Shown here in pieces: positions 1-7,546 of a DNA stretch of 64,000 nucleotides. Both the position numbers and the translations under genes were made by a program. Position 1 is the stretch's first letter. Every line of letters starts with the position of its first letter. This DNA is from a gamma proteobacterium SS-5 (GTDB taxonomy: Bacteria; Pseudomonadota; Gammaproteobacteria; Chromatiales; Chromatiaceae): positions 3,653,501 to 3,717,500 of the forward strand of contig CP032508.2 in NCBI GenBank assembly GCA_009497875.2, written 5' to 3'. The notes under the pieces are model-generated. The model saw nothing but the letters and a program-made list of their open reading frames with translations. It did no database searches and had not been told where the DNA came from.

Positions 1-819
1 ACGGGCCGAGCCGGGGCTATCCAGGCCACCTATGGCCAGCTCCAGGGTCTCGCCCTGGTCGGTCGGCGTGGCCTGCGGGGCCGCGCTCAGGCGCGCCAGG
101 CCCTGACCCAGCAGCGGCCCCAGTTGCGGCCCCTGATCGGCCCACTCACTGCGCTGGCCCTGCTCCAGGCGGGTCCAATGCAGCCGCCAGCCGTCCTCCA
201 GCGGGGTCATGCGGCCAATCAGCAAGGCCCCGACGGCATAGCGCTGGGACAGGCTGATCAGGCTGGCATCGGCCTGGGCCTGTCCCTGATCAGCGGCAAA
301 GGCGGCCCGCTCTTGCAGATCCGCCAGGGGAAGCAGCAGGCGCAGACCCTGCGCCCGCCCCTGCTCGGTCAGGCTTCGATAGGCCGAAGCAGGCTCGTCC
401 GGGTCCACAAGCCAGTATTCCTCGCCCTGTTGCCGCAGCAGCCAGACCAGGGTCTCGGAGGACTCCCGATTCAGCGCCAGGCCGCGCTGGGCGAGGGCCG
501 TGCGCAGGGCATCGGGCCGGAACCAGATGCGCAGGATGCGCCGCTGGCTGGTATCCGCCGGGCTGCGGTAATTGAACTTGGCCACATAGCGCCAGGCCGC
601 TGGCGGCAGATCGGCAAAGGCGGGCTGCAACCAGAGGGGCTGGCCGTTGCCAAGGCGCAACAGCAGGCGGCGCAGGCCCTCGGCAAAAGCCGCGTCCTGG
701 GTGGATTGCTGCTCATCGGCAACGCTCAGCTCAAGGAAATAGTCGCCATCATCGGCCTGCAGGGGCGCGGCAAGCCAGATCAACAACAGCAGGGGCAGGA
801 CGCGCAGGGATCTATTCAT
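1..819 (-). CDS. DUF2066 family secreted protein, C-terminus cut by window edge
   Basis: The reading frame opens at an ATG whose complement lies at 817-819 and stays open for 273 codons to the first base of the window, so the C-terminus is missing. Residues 1 to about 22 form a signal peptide (MNRSLR, then a leucine-rich core ending PLQAD), so the product should be exported. The start of the mature part, with EGLRRLLLRL about 30 residues after the signal and a later segment on a partner-less beta-rich fold, fits DUF2066. That family is usually found divergent from purM in gammaproteobacteria, exactly as here. The function of DUF2066 is unknown; an envelope role is inferred only from the signal peptide. 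The family call rests on context plus general similarity and was not checked by a profile search. Confidence 0.75.
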   Translation of the reverse strand, partial: MNRSLRVLPLLLLIWLAAPLQADDGDYFLELSVADEQQSTQDAAFAEGLRRLLLRLGNGQPLWLQPAFADLPPAAWRYVAKFNYRSPADTSQRRILRIWFRPDALRTALAQRGLALNRESSETLVWLLRQQGEEYWLVDPDEPASAYRSLTEQGRAQGLRLLLPLADLQERAAFAADQGQAQADASLISLSQRYAVGALLIGRMTPLEDGWRLHWTRLEQGQRSEWADQGPQLGPLLGQGLARLSAAPQATPTDQGETLELAIGGLDSPGSAR

Positions 820-916
820 GGCAAAATTCTACCCCCGCACGGCCTAACCTGTCTAAAATACCCGGCCTCATCGCCCGATTCGGCCCGATCCAACCCGAAA
901 TCAATCAGGACACAGC

Positions 917-1972
917 GTGCACCAGAAACCCGTCTCCATCAGCTACCGCGACGCCGGGGTCGATATCGACGCCGGCAACAGCCTCGTTGAACGCATCAAG
1001 CCCATGGTCAAAAACACCCACCGGCCCGGCGTATTGGGCGGTCTGGGGGGCTTTGGCGCCCTGTTCGAGCTGCCCCTGGAGCGCTACCGCCAGCCGGTGC
1101 TGGTATCCGGCACCGATGGCGTCGGCACCAAGCTCAAGCTGGCGCTGGAGCTGGGCCGCCACGACAGCATCGGCATCGATCTGGTGGCCATGTGCGTCAA
1201 CGACATCCTGGTCGCCGGCGCCGAGCCGCTGTTTTTCCTCGACTACTATGCCACCGGCAAGCTGGACGTGGAGGTGGCCACCCAGGTAGTCAGCGGCATC
1301 GCCGAGGGCTGCCTGCAGGCCGGCTGCGCCCTCACCGGTGGCGAGACCGCCGAGATGCCCGGCCTATACGCCGCCGGCGACTATGATCTGGCCGGCTTTG
1401 CCGTGGGCATTGCCGAAAAGGACCGGCTGCTGCGCCCAGAGCGGGTGCAGGCAGGAGATCAGATTCTCGGCCTGGCCTCCTCCGGCCCGCATTCCAACGG
1501 CTACTCCCTGATCCGCAAGATCATCGAGGTGGCCGGGCTGGACCTCAACGCGCCCTTTGAGAACACAAGCCTGGGCCAGGCCCTGCTGGCGCCCACGCGC
1601 ATCTACGTCAAGCCCCTGCTGGCCTTGCTGGATCAGCTGGAGGTACACGCCCTGGCGCACATCACCGGCGGCGGCCTGCCGGAGAACCTGCCGCGGGTGC
1701 TGCCCCAGGGCCTGGATGCGGAGATTGACCTCGGCAGCTGGCCGCGCCCAGCGCTGTTCCGGCTGCTGCAGGAGCAGGGCAATGTGGTGGAGTCAGAGAT
1801 GCTGCGCACCTTCAACTGCGGCATCGGCATGCTGGTGATAGTCCCGGCGGAGCAGGCCCAGCAGGCCACCGCCCTGCTGGGCCAGGCCGGTGAGCAGGTC
1901 TATCGCCTCGGCCAGATCATAGCCAACGGCGGTCAAGCGCCGCAGGTGCGCCTGCAGGGGGCCGCCAACTAA
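917..1972 (+). CDS. purM: Phosphoribosylformylglycinamidine cyclo-ligase (AIR synthetase)
   Basis: The enzyme closes the imidazole ring of FGAM to give AIR, using ATP, in cytoplasmic de novo purine synthesis. The 351-residue length is normal for the family. Visible signatures include the glycine-rich [12 protein letters not shown] near residues 57-68, the segment [19 protein letters not shown], the GGETAEMPG loop, and [15 protein letters not shown] in the C-terminal half. The start is GTG at 917, supported by an AGGA at 907-910. The stop overlaps the start of purN by one base (TAATG), so the two are translationally coupled. The divergent neighbour is the DUF2066 gene, the usual gammaproteobacterial arrangement. 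Identification is secure. Confidence 0.97.
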   Translation: MHQKPVSISYRDAGVDIDAGNSLVERIKPMVKNTHRPGVLGGLGGFGALFELPLERYRQPVLVSGTDGVGTKLKLALELGRHDSIGIDLVAMCVNDILVAGAEPLFFLDYYATGKLDVEVATQVVSGIAEGCLQAGCALTGGETAEMPGLYAAGDYDLAGFAVGIAEKDRLLRPERVQAGDQILGLASSGPHSNGYSLIRKIIEVAGLDLNAPFENTSLGQALLAPTRIYVKPLLALLDQLEVHALAHITGGGLPENLPRVLPQGLDAEIDLGSWPRPALFRLLQEQGNVVESEMLRTFNCGIGMLVIVPAEQAQQATALLGQAGEQVYRLGQIIANGGQAPQVRLQGAAN

Positions 1973-2673
1973 TGTCCCAGCCCATTGATTGCAGGCTGGT
2001 CGTGCTCATCTCCGGCAGCGGCAGCAACCTGCAGGCCCTGATCGATGCCCAAGCCGCCGGTGCGCCCTACCGCATCGCCGCCGTGATCAGCAACCGCGCC
2101 GATGCCTACGGCCTGCAACGGGCCGCCCAAGCCGGAATCGACACCCTGGTGCTAGATCACCGCGACTACCCCGACCGCGAGAGCTACGATCAGGCCCTGA
2201 TCGCCGCCATCGACCAGTTCCAGCCCGGCCTGGTGGCCCTGGCCGGCTTCATGCGCATCCTCAGTGATCAGTTTGTCCGCCACTACAGCGGCCGCCTGCT
2301 CAACATCCACCCCTCCCTGCTGCCCAAATACAAGGGCCTGCACACCCATCGGCGGGCCTTGGAGGCGGGGGATCGGGAACACGGCTGTAGCGTCCATTTC
2401 GTCACGGAAGAACTGGACGGCGGCCCGGTGATCGTGCAGGCCAAGGTGGTGGTCCAGCCAGACGACAACGCCGAGGCCCTGGCCGCCCGAGTGCTCAAGC
2501 GCGAGCATTTCATCTACCCCCTGTGCCTGCGCTGGTTCGCCGAAGGCCGACTGCGCCTGGGCCAAGGCCAGGTCGAGCTGGAAGGTGCCGCCCTGGCGGG
2601 GCCGGTGGTGTTCGATACAGAAGACAGAAGACGGAAGACAGATTTTTGCGTCGCTGCGCGACAGATTAAGTAA
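1972..2673 (+). CDS. purN: Phosphoribosylglycinamide formyltransferase with repeat-derived C-terminal tail
   Basis: The enzyme transfers a formyl group from 10-formyl-tetrahydrofolate to GAR in purine synthesis. The N-terminal LISGSGSNLQAL binds the phosphoribosyl substrate. The catalytic region has LAGFMRIL and HPSLLPKYKGLHTH, and the downstream aspartate lies in ELDGGPVIVQ. The protein is 233 residues, about 20 longer than typical PurN. The extra residues (from about FDTEDRRRKTD onward) and the TAA stop at 2671-2673 are read from a dispersed intergenic repeat at 2614-2719, which also forms the end of the convergent kinase gene. The ancestral stop was therefore probably replaced or read through into the repeat. 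The catalytic core looks intact. Confidence 0.96.
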   Translation: MSQPIDCRLVVLISGSGSNLQALIDAQAAGAPYRIAAVISNRADAYGLQRAAQAGIDTLVLDHRDYPDRESYDQALIAAIDQFQPGLVALAGFMRILSDQFVRHYSGRLLNIHPSLLPKYKGLHTHRRALEAGDREHGCSVHFVTEELDGGPVIVQAKVVVQPDDNAEALAARVLKREHFIYPLCLRWFAEGRLRLGQGQVELEGAALAGPVVFDTEDRRRKTDFCVAARQIK

Positions 2674-2719
2674 AACTGGCGCGAAGCACCTCTGTCATCC
2701 GTCCTCTGTCTTCTGTATC
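2614..2719. repeat. Palindromic repeat, copy 1, overlapping two convergent gene ends
   Basis: The arms at 2614-2635 and 2698-2719 are inverted copies matching at 21 of 22 positions (GATACAGAAGACAGA and onward). The centre, 2636-2697, contains TTTTGCGTCGCTGCGCGACAG. The same centre appears in reverse orientation at 6351-6440. The element encodes the last codons and stop of purN on the plus strand and of the hybrid kinase on the minus strand. It may fold in RNA and act as a shared bidirectional 3' end, but it has no T-run. Confidence 0.85.
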
Positions 2720-4755
2720 CACTGGGCCATGGTGCTGTACAGCTGGAACAGGTTGATGGGCTTGCCGATGAAATCGTTCATGCCCGCAGCCAGGCACTTC
2801 TCCCGGTCACCGCGCATCATGTTGGCGGTCAGGGCAATGATCGGCAACTGCTTGAAGCGGGCCTGTTGACGCAGGCGCCGTGTTGCCTCCAGGCCATCCA
2901 TCACCGGCATCTGGCAGTCCATCAAGACGCCGTCAAAGGCCACCTGGTCGAGCAGTTCCAGCGCATCGACCCCATTGCCGACCACCTCCACCAGCATACC
3001 CTGACCGCTGAGCAGCTCATACACCAGCTCCTGATTGATCAGGTTATCCTCCGCCAGCAGCACCTTGGCCCCACGCAGTTGGGCGATGGCCGCGCTGGGG
3101 TCGCCGTTAACCCGCACCCTGGGGTCTGCTGCGGGCTCGCCGTGCAGCCGCTCCAGGCCCAGGGTGAAGTGAAAGGTGCTGCCCTGACCGGGTAGGCTCT
3201 CCACCCAGATACTGCCCTGCATCAGCTCCAGCAGGTGCTTGCAGATGGAAAGCCCGAGACCGGTGCCGCCGTATTTGCGCGTGGTCGAGGCATCCGCCTG
3301 GGCAAAGGGCTGGAACAGCCGTGCCTGCTGCTCCGGGCTGATACCGATGCCGCTATCGCGCACCCAGCCGTGCAGCTGCAAGGACTCGCCTGTTTCTTCA
3401 TACCGTTCCAGACCGACCTCCACCTGGCCGCCCTGGGGGGTGAACTTCACCGCGTTGCCGGCCAGGTTGATGAGCACCTGGCCAATGCGCAGGGGGTCGC
3501 CCCGCAGGGACTCGGGCAGGCGCTGGTCCAGACGGCATTCCAGACTGATGGACTTTTCCGCGCACTTAAGACCGATGATGTGGCGCACGTTGTCCAGCAC
3601 GTCGTTGAGGCGGAATTCGGTCTCTTCGATCTCCAGTCGGCCCGCCTCGATCTTGGAGAAATCCAGGATATCGTTGAGTATCCCCAGCAGGTTATGGGCC
3701 GAGCTGTGCGCCTTTTCGATGAAGTTGCGCTGGCGCGGGTTGAGCTGGGATTGCAGGGCCAGGTGGGTCATGCCGATGATGCCGTTCATCGGCGTGCGCA
3801 GCTCGTGGGACATATTGGCCAGAAACTGCCCCTTGGACTGATTGGCCGACTCCGCCGCCGCCTTGGCCTCGGCCAGCTCGGCGGTACGCTCCTCCACCAG
3901 CTGCTCCAGGTGCAGGCGATAGTCCACCAGCTCATCCACCAGCCCGGTCTTTTCGGCAATGCTGGCCTGCAACCGCTGATTGACCCGCAGCAGGTCATCA
4001 TGGGTGGTCGCCAGCCGCTCGACCATGCGATTGAAGGCATGGGCCAGCTCGCCGATCTCATCCCGGCTATCGGTCTGGAACCGGAAATCCAGCTGCCCGC
4101 CGCCCACCTTGAGGGCGGCGTCACGCAGCTGCGCCAGGGGCCGGGACAGACGCTTGGCGATGTACAGACTTACCAACAGGGTGAACCCCAGCAACAGAAT
4201 GCTGCTCAGCGCCAGCCAGCGGCGGGACTGCGGCCCCACCTTCTCGATATCGGCCACGCGCCTATAGCTGTAGGCCACATCGGCGCGGATATGGGGGATT
4301 ATTTCGCGGTCGAAGTCCTGCACCAGGCGGTGCAGCCGCTGGGCCGTCTTCTGCCGCTGCGGCTCGGCAGCGGGGTCGCCACTGAGCAGCAGATACTGGG
4401 TCACCAGACGGCCATAGGCCTGGGCATAGTGTTCCACCTTCTCGGCCAGATCGTCATCGGTATGATACATACCGTGTTCCAGCTGAAAGCTGGCCAGCTG
4501 GGCCAGGCCCTGTTTGATCCTGTCACGCTGGCGCTCGCTGGGCTCGGCGGCAAAGTCCACCAGCAGGCGCTCGACGCGGTACAGCTCCGCGGCCAGCTGG
4601 GCAGCGGCCATGCTACCGGGAAGCACATGCCCGCCGACGCGCTCAAACACCGCCACCGCCTTGTTCTGCACATAAAGCCCTATGCCATAACTGATCCCCA
4701 GGGCCACCAGGGAGACCGAGAAAAAGGCCGCAAGGAGCTTCAGTCGAATGGGCAT
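2695..4755 (-). CDS. Hybrid sensor histidine kinase with attached receiver domain
   Basis: This is an inner-membrane two-component sensor of 686 residues. In order it has a first membrane segment at about 7-29, an extracytoplasmic helical region at about 30-180, a second membrane segment at 181-200, a HAMP domain at about 201-254, and a coiled coil at 255-305. The dimerisation box has the phospho-accepting H317 in [12 protein letters not shown]. The ATPase domain has N434 in [14 protein letters not shown] at 467-472 and [10 protein letters not shown]-terminal receiver has LLAEDN at 566-571, D613 in [11 protein letters not shown] and K665 in GKPI. There is no HPt domain, so the partner is probably encoded elsewhere. 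It starts directly after the stop of the ModA-like lipoprotein gene, which suggests that the lipoprotein is its ligand sensor. Its last residues (QKTEDG) come from the repeat at 2614-2719. The signal sensed is unknown. Confidence 0.93.
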   Translation of the reverse strand: MPIRLKLLAAFFSVSLVALGISYGIGLYVQNKAVAVFERVGGHVLPGSMAAAQLAAELYRVERLLVDFAAEPSERQRDRIKQGLAQLASFQLEHGMYHTDDDLAEKVEHYAQAYGRLVTQYLLLSGDPAAEPQRQKTAQRLHRLVQDFDREIIPHIRADVAYSYRRVADIEKVGPQSRRWLALSSILLLGFTLLVSLYIAKRLSRPLAQLRDAALKVGGGQLDFRFQTDSRDEIGELAHAFNRMVERLATTHDDLLRVNQRLQASIAEKTGLVDELVDYRLHLEQLVEERTAELAEAKAAAESANQSKGQFLANMSHELRTPMNGIIGMTHLALQSQLNPRQRNFIEKAHSSAHNLLGILNDILDFSKIEAGRLEIEETEFRLNDVLDNVRHIIGLKCAEKSISLECRLDQRLPESLRGDPLRIGQVLINLAGNAVKFTPQGGQVEVGLERYEETGESLQLHGWVRDSGIGISPEQQARLFQPFAQADASTTRKYGGTGLGLSICKHLLELMQGSIWVESLPGQGSTFHFTLGLERLHGEPAADPRVRVNGDPSAAIAQLRGAKVLLAEDNLINQELVYELLSGQGMLVEVVGNGVDALELLDQVAFDGVLMDCQMPVMDGLEATRRLRQQARFKQLPIIALTANMMRGDREKCLAAGMNDFIGKPINLFQLYSTMAQWIQKTEDG

Positions 4756-5505
4756 CTAGCGCTCAAAACCGTGCTGGCGGAAGATCTCCTTTCCCCTGGA
4801 CTGGATGAAGTCATACAGGTCCGCCGCAGCATCGGGCGCGGTGCTGGTGGAGAGCAGGATGGCGGGCACCTCCTTGACCAGATTGACCGGCTCCGGCAGG
4901 GGCACCTGACCCAGACCCCGCCCCTGAGACCAGCGCAGCATGTCACGCCAGATCAGGGCCGCATCCACCTGGCCTGTGGCCACCAGGTCGATCAACTCGT
5001 TCACCGTCGAGGCCCGTACCCGGATATTCTCCGCCAGGCCCTGCTCGGCAGGCATCTGTTGCAGCAGGCTGTCGGCAACGCGGCCGATGGCGGCCATCTG
5101 GCCGTTGCCTATGGCAATACGCACCCCAGGTGCCAGCAAGTCTTCATAGCGGCGCAATCGGTCGATCTTGCCGGTGCTGATGGCGAACACGGGCACATGC
5201 CAGGCGATGGCGCTGGCGCGCACCACCAGGTCATCGGCCTGTTGCAGATAGGTCTTGGAGCCGGGGATGTAGATATCGCCCCTGTGGGTCTTGCGAATGG
5301 TGGCCAGCAGGGTATCGCTGCCGGCATAGACCACCTGCACCTGCACGCCCTTGATTTGCTCGTATTGGCGCCTGATTTCCTCCACCGGGTACTTCAGGCC
5401 CTTGCCGGCATACACCAGCAGGGTTGCGGGCTCATGACCGCAGCCGCTCAGGACGAGCAGGAGCGACAACAGCAGGGCGTGCGCAGACAGGGTTTTCAGG
5501 CTCAA
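4756..5505 (-). CDS. ModA-like periplasmic substrate-binding lipoprotein
   Basis: This is a type II periplasmic binding protein of 249 residues. It begins with a lipoprotein signal, LLLVLSGCG, with the lipid-bearing cysteine in LSGC. Recognisable binding-fold segments are LLVYAGKGLKYPVEEI, VQVVYAGSDTLLATI, GDIYIPGSKTYL and ASTVNELIDLVATGQVDAALIW, the pattern of molybdate or other oxyanion-binding ModA relatives. I place the start at TTG 5505 because a GGAG lies seven bases upstream; an in-frame ATG at 5592 would put 29 unlikely residues before the signal peptide. No permease or ATPase gene is adjacent. Instead its stop abuts the ATG of the hybrid kinase with no gap, so a sensory rather than transport role is inferred. 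The ligand cannot be fixed from sequence alone. Confidence 0.85.
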   Translation of the reverse strand: MSLKTLSAHALLLSLLLVLSGCGHEPATLLVYAGKGLKYPVEEIRRQYEQIKGVQVQVVYAGSDTLLATIRKTHRGDIYIPGSKTYLQQADDLVVRASAIAWHVPVFAISTGKIDRLRRYEDLLAPGVRIAIGNGQMAAIGRVADSLLQQMPAEQGLAENIRVRASTVNELIDLVATGQVDAALIWRDMLRWSQGRGLGQVPLPEPVNLVKEVPAILLSTSTAPDAAADLYDFIQSRGKEIFRQHGFER

Positions 5506-5699
5506 GGCTTCACTCCGGTGGCAGGCCCCTGCGGCTTTGTCTTTGCGTGCCGCTTGACCGTCAACAGGGCTTGACGGGGAGCCTGAGACCAAGTCTAGCG
5601 CAAATCGAAAAGGATGCTATAGCCCCGCAGAGCGCAAAAAGCCCAGGCTGTCTCAAACTGTCAAGCCCGGCTCCCTTGCATCATCCTGGTCGAGTAGCC

Positions 5700-6266
5700 T
5701 CAGGGCCGGGGCAGGGTCACCCCCTGCTGGCCCTGGTACTTGCCGCCGCGATCGCCGTAGGAGGTCTCACAGACCTCGTCGGACTCGAAGAAAAGGATCT
5801 GCGCCACCCCTTCGTTAGCGTAGATCTTGGCCGGCAGTGGCGTGGTATTGGAGAACTCCAGGGTGACATGGCCCTGCCACTCCGGCTCCAGCGGGGTGAC
5901 GTTGACGATAATGCCGCAGCGGGCATAGGTGGATTTGCCCAGGCAGATGGTGAGCACATTGCGCGGGATGCGCAGATACTCCACAGTACGCGCCAGGGCG
6001 AAGGAGTTGGGCGGGATGATGCAGATGTCGGACTGGAGATCGACAAAGCTGTTGGCATCGAAGTTCTTCGGATCGACCACCGCCGAATTGATGTTGGTGA
6101 AGATCTTGAACTCCTCGGCGCAGCGGATATCGTAACCATAGCTGGAGGTGCCGTAGGAGATCACCCGCCCCAGCTCGCCCTCGCGTACCTGATGCGGCTC
6201 AAAGGGCTCGATCATGCCCTCCTGCTCGGCCATGCGCCGAATCCACTTGTCTGATTTGATACTCAT
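5700..6266 (-). CDS. dcd: dCTP deaminase
   Basis: The enzyme deaminates dCTP to dUTP in the cytoplasm and feeds dTMP synthesis. The 188-residue length from the ATG at 6266 is the standard length for the family. Family motifs are present: [14 protein letters not shown] near residues 40-53, the catalytic-site stretch GKSTYARCG, and [14 protein letters not shown] containing the general-base glutamate. The C-terminus ends in [14 protein letters not shown], as in active homotrimeric enzymes. A longer in-frame ATG at 6341 was rejected because the first 25 residues it adds are not part of the family. The gene stands alone, with a dispersed repeat upstream at 6351-6440. Confidence 0.97.
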   Translation of the reverse strand: MSIKSDKWIRRMAEQEGMIEPFEPHQVREGELGRVISYGTSSYGYDIRCAEEFKIFTNINSAVVDPKNFDANSFVDLQSDICIIPPNSFALARTVEYLRIPRNVLTICLGKSTYARCGIIVNVTPLEPEWQGHVTLEFSNTTPLPAKIYANEGVAQILFFESDEVCETSYGDRGGKYQGQQGVTLPRP

Positions 6267-6350
6267 CTCGCCCCCTCGTCTGCCGGACACCATGCCAAGC
6301 CGGGGATAGTACCCGCAAGCCCAGCTCAGACAAAATCCCATCGCCCTTCC

Positions 6351-6440
6351 AGAAGACAGAGGCGCTGCGCGTCAGGTTTACCTAATCTGTCGCGTAGCGA
6401 CGCAAAACCCTGTCCCCTGTCCCCTGTCCTCTGTCCTCTG
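6351..6440 (-). repeat. Palindromic repeat, copy 2, reverse orientation
   Basis: Read on the minus strand this copy matches the centre and right side of the element at 2614-2719, including TTTTGCGTCGCTACGCGACAG and the following ATTAGGTAAACCTG. It ends in a run of GGACAG/GGGACAG short tandem units at 6410-6440. It lies between dcd and the binding-protein gene and overlaps neither. Confidence 0.8.
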
Positions 6441-6520
6441 ATCTTGCTAGACTCGGCAAGGTTGCGATTTCGCAATTCAGCCAAAGCCGCTCGGCATAAC
6501 CCAAATCAGGAGACAAGCGT

Positions 6521-7546
6521 TTGAACCGGCGTCAGTTTCTGCAAATGATCACGGCCCTGGGGCTGACCGGCGGCCTGGCTGCGGCCAGGGGCGATGAACC
6601 CGCGCCCCTGCTGATCCGCATCAATGTGCCCGGCCCCCACCTGCTGCCCTTCATCCCCATCGAGCTGATCCCCCAGCTGGGCCTGGACCGGGCCCTGGGG
6701 GCGCAGTTGGTGATACGCCACATGCCCAGCGGGGTGCCGGCCCTGGAGCGCGTGGTGGCGGGCGATGCCCAGTTTGCCGCCGTCGGCTTTCCGGTGTTGG
6801 CGCGTTTTGCCGGCAAGGGCAAGCCGGTGGTGGCCCTGGCCTCGCTGAGCAGCGGCATGCCGCCCTATGTGCTGCTGGTACGCAAGGACCTGGCCGGGCG
6901 CATCACCCGCATGGAGGACCTCAAGGGGCGCAGCATAGGCGCCCCGCTGGGCAGCGAAACGGCCAAGTCCTACCCGCGCACCCTGCTGGAGCTGTGGCTG
7001 TCGGCCCACGACATTGGTGCCGATCAGGTGCGCTGGGTGCCCACCAGCATCGATTTCAGCGGCATGTACGGTGCCCTGGCCAGCGGCGCGGTGGACGCGG
7101 TGTTCTGCGAGGAACCCCTCTCCAGCGCCCTGCTGCGCGCCGGCCATGGCCAGCTGCTGGCCAGCCTGAACGATGCCGAGCAATGCCAGAACATCTCCGC
7201 CCGTGGCCACCTGCGCGCGGTCATCGCCAGCACCCCCAAGACCGTCGCGGCGGAGCCGCAACGCACCCGGCTGCTGATCCAGATGCTGCTGCGCGCGCTG
7301 GACTGGATGCGGGACAAGTCCCCACGCCAGATCATCCAGCAACTGCCCATCCCGGACACCAGCTGGGCGGACGACCTGAGCGCCGCCCTGACCCGGCTGC
7401 CGTCGATCTACTCGGCCAACGCCGCCTTCACCGAGGGCGAGATCGAGGCCAGCCGCAACTTTCTGCAGGCCACCGGCACGAGCCTGCCCGAGGGCATGGA
7501 CCTCCGCCAACTGATCGATGGGCGCTGGACTGGGATACAGCCTTGA
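6521..7546 (+). CDS. SsuA/NMT1-like periplasmic substrate-binding protein, Tat-type signal
   Basis: The 341-residue product begins MNRRQFLQM, a twin-arginine-type export signal, followed by a two-lobed binding-protein fold of the SsuA/THI5/NMT1 group. Family-like segments are VVAGDAQFAAVGFPVLARFAG, SSGMPPYVLLVRKDL, MEDLKGRSIGAPLGSE and MYGALASGAVDAVFCEEP. The start is TTG at 6521, with AGGAGA at 6508-6513 seven bases before it. There is no adjacent permease or ATPase. The stop overlaps the start of the GGDEF/EAL gene, so the two are translationally coupled and the protein probably presents a ligand to that membrane receptor. Ligands in this family include sulfonates, nitrate, taurine and pyrimidine precursors; which one applies here is unknown. 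Confidence 0.85.
   Translation: MNRRQFLQMITALGLTGGLAAARGDEPAPLLIRINVPGPHLLPFIPIELIPQLGLDRALGAQLVIRHMPSGVPALERVVAGDAQFAAVGFPVLARFAGKGKPVVALASLSSGMPPYVLLVRKDLAGRITRMEDLKGRSIGAPLGSETAKSYPRTLLELWLSAHDIGADQVRWVPTSIDFSGMYGALASGAVDAVFCEEPLSSALLRAGHGQLLASLNDAEQCQNISARGHLRAVIASTPKTVAAEPQRTRLLIQMLLRALDWMRDKSPRQIIQQLPIPDTSWADDLSAALTRLPSIYSANAAFTEGEIEASRNFLQATGTSLPEGMDLRQLIDGRWTGIQP

Noticed and set aside
3235..5574. 779-codon open frame on the plus strand
   Set aside because: It is antisense to the hybrid kinase and ModA-like genes, both of which have clear domains. Its sequence is a low-complexity mirror of high-GC coding DNA.
6994..7542. Upstream in-frame extension of the GGDEF/EAL gene
   Set aside because: This part overlaps the binding-protein gene out of frame; the protein-like sequence begins only at 7543, where a TTG overlaps the upstream stop.
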